Both the position numbers and the translations under genes were made by a program. Below the pieces are notes generated by a model. That model ran no database searches. It worked only from the letters and a program-made list of their open reading frames with translations, and was not told where the DNA came from. Positions 18,013 through 27,859 of a stretch of 64,000 nt of DNA are shown here, one piece after another (the stretch's first letter is position 1; the number at the start of each line of letters is the position of its first letter). The DNA comes from Dialister pneumosintes (GTDB taxonomy: Bacteria > Bacillota > Negativicutes > Veillonellales > Dialisteraceae). Location of the stretch: the NCBI RefSeq assembly GCF_001717505.1, contig NZ_CP017037.1:225001-289000 (forward strand), written 5' to 3'.

Positions 18013-18791
18013 TGACTATTGCAGAAATTAAAGAAATACTTGCACAAGAAGAAATTTCTGAGTCAACAATGAACCTTATTTTGCAAGATGAGAGAAAAGG
18101 TGTGCAAAAATTGGTGGTCTCCTATATGAAACGCATCGAGAGGGATACCCAAGAACGGCTTCGCCTAGAATCTATGTATGAAACGGAAAGTGTTTTTTAT
18201 AAAAAAGGAATCTCGTTGGTTGCAGGGATTGATGAAGTGGGGCGAGGACCTTTAGCAGGACCGGTTACAGTAGCTGCAGTAATTCTTAAGCCACATGCTT
18301 TTTTTCCTGGTCTAAATGATTCTAAAAAGGTAAAGCCTTCACATAGAGTTAAATTGGCAGAAATAATTAAACAACAAGCGATTGCTTATTCGATAGTTAG
18401 CGTTTTTCCTGAAGAAATCGATTCTTTAAATATTTATGGAGCTACGTTAACTGCGATGTACCAAGCCGTTAAAGAATTACAAGTAAAAGCAGAGGCTGTT
18501 ATTGTAGATGCTATGCCGTTACATTTATCCATTCCGGTGGAATCACTTATTCATGGAGATGAAAAAAGTGCATCTGTTGCTGCAGCATCTATTATTGCAA
18601 AGGTGCATAGAGATCAGCTTATGGATGTATATGACAAAAAATATCCGGGATATGGGTTTAAAAATAATAAAGGGTACGGAACTAAAGAACATTTAGAAGG
18701 TTTATATAGGTTGGGGATTACACCTATTCATAGAAAAAGTTTTGAACCGGTAAAGAGTATTATAACCGGTAAAGAGTATTATAATAAATAA
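18012..18791 (+). CDS. rnhB: ribonuclease HII (259 aa)
   Basis: RNase HII nicks RNA in RNA-DNA hybrids and removes single ribonucleotides from DNA. The motif AGIDEVGRGPLAGPV holds catalytic D74 and E75. D166 in VIVDAMPL and the HGDEKSASVAAASIIAKVHRD block complete the site. About 65 N-terminal residues precede the catalytic domain, as in Bacillus-type RnhB. Its start overlaps the rbgA stop by one base. Confidence 0.96.
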   Translation: MTIAEIKEILAQEEISESTMNLILQDERKGVQKLVVSYMKRIERDTQERLRLESMYETESVFYKKGISLVAGIDEVGRGPLAGPVTVAAVILKPHAFFPGLNDSKKVKPSHRVKLAEIIKQQAIAYSIVSVFPEEIDSLNIYGATLTAMYQAVKELQVKAEAVIVDAMPLHLSIPVESLIHGDEKSASVAAASIIAKVHRDQLMDVYDKKYPGYGFKNNKGYGTKEHLEGLYRLGITPIHRKSFEPVKSIITGKEYYNK

Positions 18792-18794
18792 AGT

Positions 18795-18828
18795 AAAAAA
18801 ACCTCCTCGTAAAAAGAGGAGGTTTTTA
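18795..18828 (+). terminator. terminator of rbgA-rnhB
   Basis: AAACCTCCTC and GAGGAGGTTT form a GC-rich stem with a T-run after it. Confidence 0.9.
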
Positions 18829-18880
18829 TTTATGGGATTGTTAGCTGGATATCTGAAACATATCATCAATTTATAAACTG

Positions 18881-18984
18881 TATAGTTAAATACGGATTAG
18901 AATTGAAAAGCAATCTTACATCATATAATTGATTAAAATATAAGAAATTACAATTATATTTGAACAACGGTACATTTAACTATA
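18881..18984. repeat. nested inverted repeats in the rnhB-yraN gap
   Basis: TATAGTTAAAT (18881-18891) is the exact reverse complement of ATTTAACTATA (18974-18984). Inside it, ATATAATTG (18923-18931) pairs with CAATTATAT (18951-18959). This might be a structured transcript or protein sites, or chance in AT-rich DNA. The rest of the gap shows only the yraN promoter. Confidence 0.3.
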
Positions 18985-19025
18985 TGCATAAAATCTGCAT
19001 AAGTTAGTGTTTTTATAATTTTAAA

Positions 19026-19054
19026 TTGACCAAAAATCTAAAAATGTGTATTAT
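19026..19054 (+). promoter_or_regulatory. promoter of yraN-comM-dprA
   Basis: TTGACC (19026-19031), 17 bases, TATTAT (19049-19054), 29 bases before the yraN start. Confidence 0.7.
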
Positions 19055-19083
19055 AAGAATATATTAATATTAAGGAAGTTAAA

Positions 19084-19437
19084 ATGAATAAATTTTATTT
19101 AGGGAGATTAGGAGAATTATTAACTATTCAGTATCTGAAAGCTAAAGGTTATAAATTACTTATACATTCTTATAAACGTGCACATGGTGAAATTGATTTA
19201 ATTATGCAAGACAAAGACGTATTGGTATTTATTGAAGTGAAGACACGAAGTAGTAAATATTTCGGGGAGCCTATCGAATCTGTTACGATGCATAAAATTC
19301 AAAAAATAAGATTTACAGCTAAACAATTTTTGATAGAAAAAGATATTCATAATAAAGAAGTTCGTTTTGATGTAGTCGAAGTGAAATTGTATCAGGGGAA
19401 GAATGCTAAATTTAGGCATATACGAAATGCATTCTAG
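19084..19437 (+). CDS. yraN: YraN/UPF0102 endonuclease-fold protein (117 aa)
   Basis: YraN proteins have a Holliday-junction-resolvase-like nuclease fold. The expected acidic and lysine residues are visible: the GEIDLIMQD segment supplies E and D, and FIEVKTRSS supplies the E-x-K pair. The length is normal. The gene lies 9 bases before comM and in the same unit as dprA, a common neighbourhood. The cellular role of the family is not settled; some link to DNA processing is inferred from context. Confidence 0.9.
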   Translation: MNKFYLGRLGELLTIQYLKAKGYKLLIHSYKRAHGEIDLIMQDKDVLVFIEVKTRSSKYFGEPIESVTMHKIQKIRFTAKQFLIEKDIHNKEVRFDVVEVKLYQGKNAKFRHIRNAF

Positions 19438-19446
19438 GGAGAAAAT

Positions 19447-20961
19447 ATGTTTTCGCAAGTATTAGGAGCAACTACTTTTGGACTTAATGGGCAGATTGTG
19501 ACTGTTGAAGTAGATATAGCAAGAGGGGTTGTAGGATTTAATATTGTAGGTCTTGCTGCAGCCTCTGTAAAGGAGGCGAAAGAACGAGTTAGGGCAGCTA
19601 TTCAAAATTCGGGATACCAGTTTCCGCTTGGAAAGGTAACTGTAAACTTGGCTCCGGCAGATTTGAAAAAAGAGGGGGCAGGGCTGGATTTACCCATTGC
19701 TGTTGGTTTATTAGCAGCTAGTGGACAAATTTCTATGGATAATATAAAAAATAAAATATTTATTGGAGAATTATCTTTACAAGGAAAGCTTAGACATGTT
19801 CCGGGTGTGCTATCTATGGTATTAGAGGGGCATCATATGGGGGTAGATACTTATGTTGTGTCTCCAAGAAGTGTACAAGAAGCACTTTTATGTAAAGATA
19901 TAAAAGTATATGCACCTAAAAATTTAAGAGAACTTATAGAGTCTTTTTTGGGGAATGAAGTTTTATCATTACAACTGGCAAAGGATAAGTATACACCGGC
20001 TAATTATGGAATGGATTTTTCAGAGGTACAAGGTCAATTAAATGCTAAAAGAGCAATAGAAATTGCAGCAGCCGGTGGGCATAACCTTTTAATGACAGGA
20101 CCTCCCGGTGCCGGTAAAACTATGTTGGCTAGACGTATTATTACAATTCTGCCTGCGATGAATAAAGAAGAGGCATTAGAAGTAACAAAAATTTATAGCG
20201 TAGCAGGGCTTTTTAAAAATAATAAATTAATTCGTGAAAGACCGTTTAGAAGCCCTCATCATACTATATCTATGGCAGGACTTATTGGAGGCGGTACCAT
20301 TCCTCGACCGGGAGAAGTTACTTTAGCACATCATGGAGTATTATTTCTTGATGAATTGCCGGAGTTTCCACGTTCAGTATTGGAAGTTCTTAGACAACCC
20401 ATGGAGAATGGTGTTGTTCATATTGCGAGAGTTAGTGCGTCTTTTTCTTATCCGGCAAATTTTATGCTTATTGCTGCTATGAATCCATGCCCTTGTGGTT
20501 ACTTAGGAGATCCTGATCATCCATGTTGTTGTACCGATGGTGAAATACGAAGGTATTCAAGAAAAATTTCAGGACCACTTTTAGATCGAATAGATTTACA
20601 TGTATCTGTCTCCAGACCGAATTATCAAGAGTTGTCTGATACGGTAAAGGGGGAGTCTTCAAACACGATTGCTGAACGTGTAACTGTAGCGCGTACAATA
20701 CAAAGAGAACGACTAGCTAATTGGTCTATGCAAAATAATGCACAAATGGGACATAGACAAATAAAAGAAACCTGTCAATTGACCAGAGAAAGCCAAAATA
20801 TATTAAGGGAAGTATTTGAAAAACTTCATTTATCAGCTAGAAGTTATGATCGTATTATAAAAGTTTCCCGAACTATTGCTGATTTGGCAGGAGTTAGTAC
20901 TATTGAATCAGAACATGTTGTAGAAGCGATTAGTTATAGAAATCGAATTCCTAGGAGATAG
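19447..20961 (+). CDS. comM: ComM/YifB-family AAA+ ATPase (Mg-chelatase-like, 504 aa)
   Basis: ComM is a hexameric helicase that aids branch migration when transformed DNA integrates. The N-terminal ChlI-like domain carries VGLAAASVKEAKERVRAA. Walker A is GPPGAGKT at 218-225. The Walker B region is LFLDELPEF. A cysteine-rich insert, CPCGYLGDPDHPCCCT, is typical of the family. The C-terminal segment (SARSYDRIIKVSRTIADLAG) is the sensor-2 lid. Full length. dprA follows after 2 bases, so both act in DNA uptake or processing. Confidence 0.94.
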   Translation: MFSQVLGATTFGLNGQIVTVEVDIARGVVGFNIVGLAAASVKEAKERVRAAIQNSGYQFPLGKVTVNLAPADLKKEGAGLDLPIAVGLLAASGQISMDNIKNKIFIGELSLQGKLRHVPGVLSMVLEGHHMGVDTYVVSPRSVQEALLCKDIKVYAPKNLRELIESFLGNEVLSLQLAKDKYTPANYGMDFSEVQGQLNAKRAIEIAAAGGHNLLMTGPPGAGKTMLARRIITILPAMNKEEALEVTKIYSVAGLFKNNKLIRERPFRSPHHTISMAGLIGGGTIPRPGEVTLAHHGVLFLDELPEFPRSVLEVLRQPMENGVVHIARVSASFSYPANFMLIAAMNPCPCGYLGDPDHPCCCTDGEIRRYSRKISGPLLDRIDLHVSVSRPNYQELSDTVKGESSNTIAERVTVARTIQRERLANWSMQNNAQMGHRQIKETCQLTRESQNILREVFEKLHLSARSYDRIIKVSRTIADLAGVSTIESEHVVEAISYRNRIPRR

Positions 20962-20963
20962 AT

Positions 20964-22058
20964 ATGGATGTTTTTGCAGCTGCATTGGCAAGCGCTCCTG
21001 GTTTGGGAAATAAAAGAATATCTGCTTTGTTAGAATATTTTCGCAATGCAGAAAATGTATGGAATGCAAGTGGAGAAGAAATTAAAAATGCACATATACT
21101 GCCGGCGAAGGTATTAACAAATTTTCTCAATCATAGGGTACGTGCAGATATAAATTTATATTACAAAAGAATGAAAACAGCTGGAATTGGTTGCATAACG
21201 TGCAAAGACAGTTGTTATCCAAAACTTTTATTACATACGCATAGTCCTCCTGCAGTACTTTTTTATAAGGGGGGATTACCATCCTGCAGTAAAACTATTG
21301 CTGTCGTTGGTTCTAGAAAATCCACTCCATATGGTGATAAAGTAGCATATCAAATAGCAAAAGAATTAAGTGAAAAACATGTTACTATTATTTCTGGAGG
21401 TGCAAGGGGGATTGACACACAAGCACACATAGGCGCATTAGATGGGGGAGGTTATACTGTTATAGTTGCAGCATTTGGTTTAGATTATGTATATCCACCT
21501 GAAAATAAATCCTTATTTGAGAAGGTTATAAGTAGTGGAGGAGCTATTATATCAGAGTATCCGTTAGGGACAGCGCCATTAGGAAGACAGTTTCCAGCCA
21601 GAAACAGAATTATTGCAGGTTTAAGTTATGGTGTTGTTGTTATCGAGGCGACTAAAAGGAGCGGAGCGTTAATTACCGTTGATTTTGCATTAGAAGAGGG
21701 GAGAGACGTTTTTTCTGTTCCCGGAAGTATATATTCTGTATCGAGTGAAGGCACCAATGAACTTTTACGAAAAGGTGCTATATGTGTTACTACGGGAGAT
21801 GATATTATCATAGAGTATGATTGGGGTATGAATTTAGAAACAAATATAAATAAGAAATCTTTTGTTTCTAAAGAAGAAACTCTAACAGTAGAAGAAGAGA
21901 TGGTATATCGTTTTTGTAGTACAGGAACGTATATACGGGAAGAGGATCTTCTTGACCAATTAAAATACTCTGTATCACAGCTTAAAATGATATTAATGAG
22001 TTTACAATTGAAAGAAAAGATAAAAGAAGTGAGTTCCGGAGTATTTGTTTCTATTTAA
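20964..22058 (+). CDS. dprA: DNA processing protein DprA (364 aa)
   Basis: DprA binds incoming single-stranded DNA and loads RecA during transformation. The Rossmann domain is intact: VVGSRKSTPYG, SGGARGIDTQAH, FPARNRIIAGLS, and SGALITVDFALEEGRDVFSVPG. An N-terminal helix-hairpin-helix-like stretch (APGLGNKRISALLEYF) and a C-terminal winged-helix-like domain are present. Together with comM upstream it hints at natural competence, though no other competence gene is in the window. Confidence 0.95.
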   Translation: MDVFAAALASAPGLGNKRISALLEYFRNAENVWNASGEEIKNAHILPAKVLTNFLNHRVRADINLYYKRMKTAGIGCITCKDSCYPKLLLHTHSPPAVLFYKGGLPSCSKTIAVVGSRKSTPYGDKVAYQIAKELSEKHVTIISGGARGIDTQAHIGALDGGGYTVIVAAFGLDYVYPPENKSLFEKVISSGGAIISEYPLGTAPLGRQFPARNRIIAGLSYGVVVIEATKRSGALITVDFALEEGRDVFSVPGSIYSVSSEGTNELLRKGAICVTTGDDIIIEYDWGMNLETNINKKSFVSKEETLTVEEEMVYRFCSTGTYIREEDLLDQLKYSVSQLKMILMSLQLKEKIKEVSSGVFVSI

Positions 22059-22184
22059 TTATTTCGTCCATAGGGAATCATATGAGAGTAAGGGGTATTA
22101 ATAGAGTTTTATTTATGCATAGAAATTCAAGGGAGAGCTTATTTTAAATAAATACTTTATTAATTTCCGTAAGCAAATTTATTT

Positions 22185-22410
22185 TATAATATAAACTTGC
22201 TTAATGCCTGTATAAGAACGTGAAATCAAAAGAGAGTACGGAAGAGGAAATAAAGAATCTAATATTTATTAAGGGGTATTTACGTTTGTAAGATAATGAT
22301 AGACATTAGATTTTTTATAGGGGATTTTGTATCTATAGCCATTGATACACCGTGCTCTCTTTTGATTGCATTTAAAAACATATTGACACTATATGAATAA
22401 GTGTTGTATC
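22185..22410 (+). ncRNA. candidate structured RNA with 6S RNA-like architecture
   Basis: An 18-bp closing stem (22224-22241 with 22350-22367, one wobble) encloses a second 12-bp stem (22252-22263 with 22305-22316). Between them a 10-base 5' strand faces a 33-base 3' strand. The 3' strand contains its own 6-bp hairpin (TGTATC 22328-22333 with GATACA 22344-22349) ending exactly at the closing stem. Closing stem, central bubble with a 3'-side hairpin and apical arm are the plan of 6S RNA (ssrS), which binds RNA polymerase. TATAAT at 22185-22190 could be the promoter. No open frame fills the gap. Identity as 6S is inferred from shape and size only; a topA leader is the alternative. Confidence 0.5.
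22383..22410 (+). promoter_or_regulatory. possible topA promoter
   Basis: TTGACA at 22383-22388 and a weak TGTATC at 22405-22410, spacer 16. It lies just after the structured RNA and about 115 bases before topA. The same stretch holds a weak hairpin (ACACT/AGTGT) before a T-run, so it could instead end the upstream RNA. Confidence 0.35.
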
Positions 22411-22522
22411 GTTTTTTATAAAGATAAGAAGAGTTTATTAATATTTATAGATAGAAATTAGTTTTATATATCACCTATATAATTATAGCTGTTTATGATT
22501 GTTTATTCAGGGGGAATTGGCT

Positions 22523-24856
22523 TTGTCAATAAAAAGGACTATTACCATTGGTACAAAAACAAGAAAAAAACGTACTAAAAATGTAGAAACTCCTATATTT
22601 AAAAGGAAATCAAATCCTAAGGGAAAACATTTAGTTATTGTAGAATCTCCTGCTAAGGCAAAAACTATTGAAAAAATTTTAGGAACTAAATACAAAGTAA
22701 TGGCTTCTATGGGGCATTTAAGAGATTTGCCAAAGAAAACGTTGGGAATTGACTTGGAAAATGGATTTAAGCCTGAATATGTAAACTCAACAGATAGAGC
22801 CGATGTTATTAAGAATCTTCAAATTGAAGCAAATAAGAGTGCAGACATTCTTCTTGCGACAGACCCTGATCGTGAAGGGGAGGCTATCTCATGGCATTTA
22901 TCCACTATTTTGGATGTGGACCCTGACAAAAATGTTCGTGTAGCATTTCATGAAATTACACCACCTGCTATAAAAGAAGCAATTAAAAATCCGGTATCCG
23001 TAGATATGAATCGTGTTAATGCTCAACAAGCACGTCGTGTATTGGATCGTATTGTAGGATATAAATTATCACCGTGGCTTTGGAAGCAAGTATATAGAGG
23101 CTTATCTGCAGGACGTGTTCAATCCGTAGCAGTAAGAATTATTTGCGAACGTGAAGAAGAAATTAAATCTTTTATTACAGAAGAATATTGGCACGTTAAT
23201 GCTGTTTATAAAACAGATAAAGGAGAATGCTTTACTGCTCAATTATTGGATGATAATGGAAAGCAGGCTAAGTTTCCAAATAAAGAAACAACGGATAATG
23301 CATTGAATAAGATTACAGGAAAAGGGGCAGTTATTACTTCTGTAACTAAGAGAAAACAGCAAAGAAAACCTAAAGCTCCTTACACTACTTCGACCATGCA
23401 GCAAGATGCAGTAAATCGTTTAGGATTTAGTTCTAAAAAAACGATGATGTTGGCACAAATGCTTTATGAGGGAGTAGAAATTGCCGGGCATGGTCATGTA
23501 GGGCTCATTACGTATATGCGTACAGACTCTACTCGTATTTCAACAGAAATGATTAATCAAGTGCGCCCCTATATTAGTAGTGTATATGGTGATGAATATG
23601 TGCCTAAAACACCCTATGTTTATTCAAAGACTAAAGACGCACAAGATGCGCATGAAGCTATTCGACCGACTTCTCTTGCATTTTCTCCGGAAACTCTTGT
23701 CGGGGACTTAACAAGAGACCAATTAAAATTGTATACATTAATTTGGAATCGATTTATTGCAAGTCAAATGTCGACCCAGATTCAACAAAATACTACCGCT
23801 TTACTTTCTTGTGAAGAATCAATATTGCGAGCAAGTGGGATGATTGTCCTTTTTGACGGATTTACTATTTTGATGAAAGATACTGTTAAAAAGAAATCTA
23901 AAGAGAATGAAATAGAAAAGAGATTACCGCTTATTGTAGAAGGACAAAAAGTATCGGCTGTTTCCAGTGAAGGGGAACAACACTTTACTAGTCCGCCACC
24001 AAGATTTACAGAAGCGAGTTTGATTAAGATGTTGGAAGAAAAAGGGATTGGAAGACCATCTACTTATGCACCTATTTTAGAAGTAATCCAAAAGAAAAAA
24101 TATGTAGATAAAGATGGAAAACAGTTTATTCCTACAGAATTAGGATTTATTGTTACGAATCTATTGAAGAAATATTTTGGTCGAGTAGTAGATATAAGTT
24201 TTACGGCTGATATGGAAAAATGGCTGGATCAAGTAGCAGATGGACATGCAACTTATGAAAAAGTTCTTTCTGATTTTTATACTATTTTTAGTAAAGAATT
24301 GAGTAAAGCCGATGCGAATTCTGCAGAGGAGAAGAAAAACAATCAAGAGATTTCAGATGTTGTTTGCGAGAAATGTGGAGCAAATATGATTATTAAGTTA
24401 GGGCGATATGGTAAATATCTAGCTTGTCCTAACTTTCCTGATTGTAAAAATATCAAACCTTATAATAAGGAAGTAAAAGAAGAACCTTCAGAAGTCGTTT
24501 GTGAAAAGTGTCAACATTTGATGAATTATAAGATGGGGCCTTATGGTAGATATTTGTCGTGTCCTTCATGTGGGGCATCTAAATCTATTGTTATAGATAC
24601 CGGTATTACTTGTCCTAAATGTAAGAACGGTCATATTGTAAAACGTAAATCGAAAAAAGGACGCTATTTTTATGGTTGTAATCAATATCCTTCCTGCAAT
24701 ATGGTATTGTGGAATGAGCCGGTAAATGATTTTTGTGAAGTGTGTGGACATATTAAAGTAAAACGTGTCTATAAAAATGGAACAGAAAAGATTTTTTGCT
24801 CTAACCAAGAATGTGAAACATATCCACAAAAAACAAGAAAAACAGTAGCAAAGTAA
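22523..24856 (+). CDS. topA: DNA topoisomerase I (777 aa)
   Basis: TopA relaxes negative supercoils by nicking one strand. A TTG at 22523 is taken as start because GGGGG at about 22510-22514 is well spaced before it; the frame is also open from a TTG at 22499 without such a site. After about 30 basic residues comes the Toprim segment LVIVESPAKAKTIEKIL. The DPDREGEA acidic motif and the active-site tyrosine in ITYMRTDSTRIS are intact. Four C-terminal cysteine modules (CEKC...CPNFPDC, CEKC...CPSC, CPKC...CNQYPSC, CEVC...CSNQEC) form zinc ribbons. trmFO follows after 25 bases, a common Firmicute pairing. Confidence 0.95.
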   Translation: MSIKRTITIGTKTRKKRTKNVETPIFKRKSNPKGKHLVIVESPAKAKTIEKILGTKYKVMASMGHLRDLPKKTLGIDLENGFKPEYVNSTDRADVIKNLQIEANKSADILLATDPDREGEAISWHLSTILDVDPDKNVRVAFHEITPPAIKEAIKNPVSVDMNRVNAQQARRVLDRIVGYKLSPWLWKQVYRGLSAGRVQSVAVRIICEREEEIKSFITEEYWHVNAVYKTDKGECFTAQLLDDNGKQAKFPNKETTDNALNKITGKGAVITSVTKRKQQRKPKAPYTTSTMQQDAVNRLGFSSKKTMMLAQMLYEGVEIAGHGHVGLITYMRTDSTRISTEMINQVRPYISSVYGDEYVPKTPYVYSKTKDAQDAHEAIRPTSLAFSPETLVGDLTRDQLKLYTLIWNRFIASQMSTQIQQNTTALLSCEESILRASGMIVLFDGFTILMKDTVKKKSKENEIEKRLPLIVEGQKVSAVSSEGEQHFTSPPPRFTEASLIKMLEEKGIGRPSTYAPILEVIQKKKYVDKDGKQFIPTELGFIVTNLLKKYFGRVVDISFTADMEKWLDQVADGHATYEKVLSDFYTIFSKELSKADANSAEEKKNNQEISDVVCEKCGANMIIKLGRYGKYLACPNFPDCKNIKPYNKEVKEEPSEVVCEKCQHLMNYKMGPYGRYLSCPSCGASKSIVIDTGITCPKCKNGHIVKRKSKKGRYFYGCNQYPSCNMVLWNEPVNDFCEVCGHIKVKRVYKNGTEKIFCSNQECETYPQKTRKTVAK

Positions 24857-24881
24857 AAAAGAAAGGGTGGATCTATAAACT

Positions 24882-26183
24882 ATGACTGAAAAAATAACAG
24901 TAATAGGAGCAGGTTTAGCCGGAAGCGAGGCTGCTTGGCAGTTAGCAGAGCAAAAGATACCTGTACGCCTTATTGAAATGAGACCTAAGAAATCTTCACC
25001 TGCTCATCATACTGGTTATTTTGCAGAGCTTGTATGTAGTAATTCTTTTCGTGCATCCGCAGTTACTAATGCAGTAGGATTACTTAAAGAAGAAATGAGA
25101 TGTATGAATTCTGTGATTATGAAAGCTGCGGATTTACATCAAGTACCTGCCGGAGGGGCTCTTGCCGTGGATAGACATGGGTATGGAGAAGAAGTTACTT
25201 CACAGCTAAAAAATCACCCTTATGTTGAGTTTATTGAAGAAGAAATTACACAGATTCCTCAAGAGGGGATTGTAATTATTGCAACAGGCCCTTTAACAGA
25301 AGGTGCATTGGCAGAAGATATACAGAAATTTTGTGGTGGAGAAGGATTACATTTTTATGATGCAGCAGCACCCATTATTACAAAGGAATCGATGGATTTT
25401 TCTGTAGTATATAAAGCATCTCGTTATGGAAAAGGGGAAGCTGCTTATTTAAATTGTCCAATGAATGAACAAGAGTATAAAGATTTTTGTGAAGCATTAA
25501 TCCAGGCTGAAGTAGCAGAAATACATGGATTTGAAAATAAAAAAGTATTTGAAGGTTGTATGCCTATTGAAGTTATGGCTGCCAGAGGTAAAGATACTAT
25601 GCGTTTTGGTCCTCTGAAACCAGTGGGGTTACCGGATCCTCGTATGGGAAGAGAACCTTATGCAGTTGTACAATTACGTCAAGATAATGAAGAAGCTACA
25701 CAATATAATATGGTGGGTTTTCAAACTCATTTAAAATGGGGTGCACAGCGACAGGTATTTCGAATGATTCCCGGATTAAAAGAGGCAGAATTTGTTCGAT
25801 ATGGAGTGATGCATAGGAATACATATATAGACTCTCCTCGATTACTAGAAGCTACTTTAGAGACAAAAGCTCGTCAAGGACTCTTCTTTGCAGGACAAAT
25901 GACCGGAGTAGAAGGTTATGTTGAATCGGCGGTATCCGGTATTGTTGCAGCTAAAAGTGCAATTGCCAGATGGCGTGGTATAGAACCGAGGGCATTCCCT
26001 AAAGAGACAGCAACAGGAGCTTTGATGTGGTATATTAGTCATTTTGATGGGAAAAATTTTCAACCAATGAATGTTAATTTTGGACTTATTCCTTCACTAA
26101 CATATAAGATTCCAAAGAAGAATAAGAATGAAAAATTGGCAGAAAGAGCTTTGCAAACAATTAAAGATTTCTTGAATAGTTAA
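24882..26183 (+). CDS. trmFO: tRNA uracil-54 methyltransferase, folate-dependent TrmFO (433 aa)
   Basis: TrmFO makes 5-methyluridine at position 54 of tRNA using methylenetetrahydrofolate and FAD. The N-terminal FAD-binding motif is [16 protein letters not shown]. The family segments [22 protein letters not shown] and [15 protein letters not shown] are present. Full length. This flavin/folate enzyme, rather than SAM-dependent TrmA, is typical of Firmicutes and supports the inferred lineage. AGGGTGGAT precedes the start, and a strong terminator begins at the stop codon. Confidence 0.96.
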   Translation: MTEKITVIGAGLAGSEAAWQLAEQKIPVRLIEMRPKKSSPAHHTGYFAELVCSNSFRASAVTNAVGLLKEEMRCMNSVIMKAADLHQVPAGGALAVDRHGYGEEVTSQLKNHPYVEFIEEEITQIPQEGIVIIATGPLTEGALAEDIQKFCGGEGLHFYDAAAPIITKESMDFSVVYKASRYGKGEAAYLNCPMNEQEYKDFCEALIQAEVAEIHGFENKKVFEGCMPIEVMAARGKDTMRFGPLKPVGLPDPRMGREPYAVVQLRQDNEEATQYNMVGFQTHLKWGAQRQVFRMIPGLKEAEFVRYGVMHRNTYIDSPRLLEATLETKARQGLFFAGQMTGVEGYVESAVSGIVAAKSAIARWRGIEPRAFPKETATGALMWYISHFDGKNFQPMNVNFGLIPSLTYKIPKKNKNEKLAERALQTIKDFLNS

Positions 26184-26232
26184 AACCAAAAAAGTTTCAT
26201 GTAGTTTTTTCTACATGAAACTTTTTTGGTTT
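26183..26232. terminator. strong terminator with 22-bp perfect arms
   Basis: Positions 26183-26204 are exactly complementary to 26211-26232 around a TTTTTT loop. It starts in the trmFO stop codon. Confidence 0.9.
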
Positions 26233-26315
26233 GTCAAAGAAGTCGAAACTCATTAAATTATGATAGAATAAAATAGTATATTTATTTAATGGTAAGAAGT
26301 ATAGAGGCAGTTTAT

Positions 26316-27755
26316 ATGGAAAATTATGATGCGAATAAAGATAAAGGACAAGTGCACAAAACGCTTTCAAATTTTGACTATTTTAACATAGGATTTGGTG
26401 CTATTGTGGGCATTGGATGGATTTTAATGGTAGGCGATTGGGTCATATTAGGTGGGGGACCTTTAGCTGCTATTATTGCTTTTTTTATTGGAGGAATTAT
26501 TTTACTTCCTATAGCAGCTTGTTTTGGAGAACTGGCAACTGCTATGCCTATTTCAGGGGGGATTGTAGAATATATTGATCGGGCATTTGGTAAAAAAGCT
26601 TCTTTTTTAGCAGGGTGGTTGTTGGCTTTTGGTGACGGAATTGTATGCCCGTGGGAAGCACTCGCTGTTACTACTATTATGACAGAATTAGTATCTGCCT
26701 ATTGGCCGTGGTTACTAGACATTAAACTATATGAAATATTTGGCTCTACTGTTTATTTATGGCCGTTACTCTTTGGAATAGCTGCTGCATGTTGTGTTAT
26801 TTTACAAAATTTTAGGGGAGCGGCCTCTATGGCAAGTTTACAAAAAAATTTGACAAGAATGCTGTTTTTAGGAATGACTATTGCTATGGTTATTAGTTTT
26901 TGGCGTGGTGGAGTGCATAATTTTATGCCATTCTTTGAATATGTACAGGGACCTGTCGCAATAACCGGTGGGGAACATTTTGTGGAAGCACTCATTTCTG
27001 TACTTGTATTAACACCTTATTTTTATACTGGGCTAGATACTATACCGGATCAGGCCGAGGAAGCTAAATCGGGTATTAATTGGAAAAATTATGGACGGGT
27101 TATAGGATTAACAGTCATAGCTTCCGCTGTGTTTTATGGAATTTGTATTTATTCATTTAGTACAATTATTCCATGGACTTCTTTTATTGAAAGACCGATT
27201 CCTGCATTAGCCGTACTCAGAGATATTAATCCTTACTTGGCTATATTTATGCTTGCTATTGCAACCTTAAGTCCTCTTGGTCCGATGAATTCTTTGTTTT
27301 CTGCAACATCTAGAATACTTCTTGCGATGGGACGTAAAGGACAACTGCCACAGGTGTTTGCAAAAGTAGATAGAAAAGGTACACCCAAAGCAGCTTGTAT
27401 TCTTTTATCTATATTAACTCTGATAGGTCCTTTTTTGGGATATCATATGTTGCTACCTCTTACTGAGATTGCAGGATTAGCATTTATCCTTCCTTGTACA
27501 ATGGTAGCAGGGGCTTGTCTTAAATTTCGCAGGCAATATCCCGAGTTGAAACGACCTTATCAAGTTCCTGGAGGGAAGTTTGGTATATGGCTTGGTATAT
27601 TGGCAGGATCTTTTTTGACAGGGCTTTTGCTTATTCCATTCAGCCCGGTATCCTTAGATTCTTTAGAGTGGGGGATTTTAAGCGGTTGGACAACATTGGG
27701 AGTCTTACTTTATATAAAATCAGAAAAAGAAAAGCAAAGTTATAAAAATAGATAG
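26316..27755 (+). CDS. APC-superfamily amino acid permease (479 aa)
   Basis: This is an inner-membrane amino acid transporter with about twelve hydrophobic segments. The first carries the APC substrate-site signature GFGAIVGIGWILMVGDW, and GELATAMPISGGIVEYIDRAFG is the conserved TM2-TM3 region. The start at 26316 (MENYDANKDKG) follows AGAGG at 26303-26307 by 8 bases; the longer frame from 26289 has no such site. It stands alone between two terminated units and lepA. The substrate cannot be inferred. Confidence 0.9.
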   Translation: MENYDANKDKGQVHKTLSNFDYFNIGFGAIVGIGWILMVGDWVILGGGPLAAIIAFFIGGIILLPIAACFGELATAMPISGGIVEYIDRAFGKKASFLAGWLLAFGDGIVCPWEALAVTTIMTELVSAYWPWLLDIKLYEIFGSTVYLWPLLFGIAAACCVILQNFRGAASMASLQKNLTRMLFLGMTIAMVISFWRGGVHNFMPFFEYVQGPVAITGGEHFVEALISVLVLTPYFYTGLDTIPDQAEEAKSGINWKNYGRVIGLTVIASAVFYGICIYSFSTIIPWTSFIERPIPALAVLRDINPYLAIFMLAIATLSPLGPMNSLFSATSRILLAMGRKGQLPQVFAKVDRKGTPKAACILLSILTLIGPFLGYHMLLPLTEIAGLAFILPCTMVAGACLKFRRQYPELKRPYQVPGGKFGIWLGILAGSFLTGLLLIPFSPVSLDSLEWGILSGWTTLGVLLYIKSEKEKQSYKNR

Positions 27756-27859
27756 AGATACTAGTCACTTAGTAATAAATGCATTACAATCATAATGATG
27801 AAATTATAGGTGCGGCTAGAAAAGCCCTTTTTAGCCGATTTCCATTGGGAGAATATTTT

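Noticed and set aside
22224-22367. Reading the long hairpin upstream of topA as a terminator or a T-box
   Set aside because: The closing stem is followed by GCATTTAAAA rather than a T-run, and no T-box sequence is present; a 6S-like RNA fits better.
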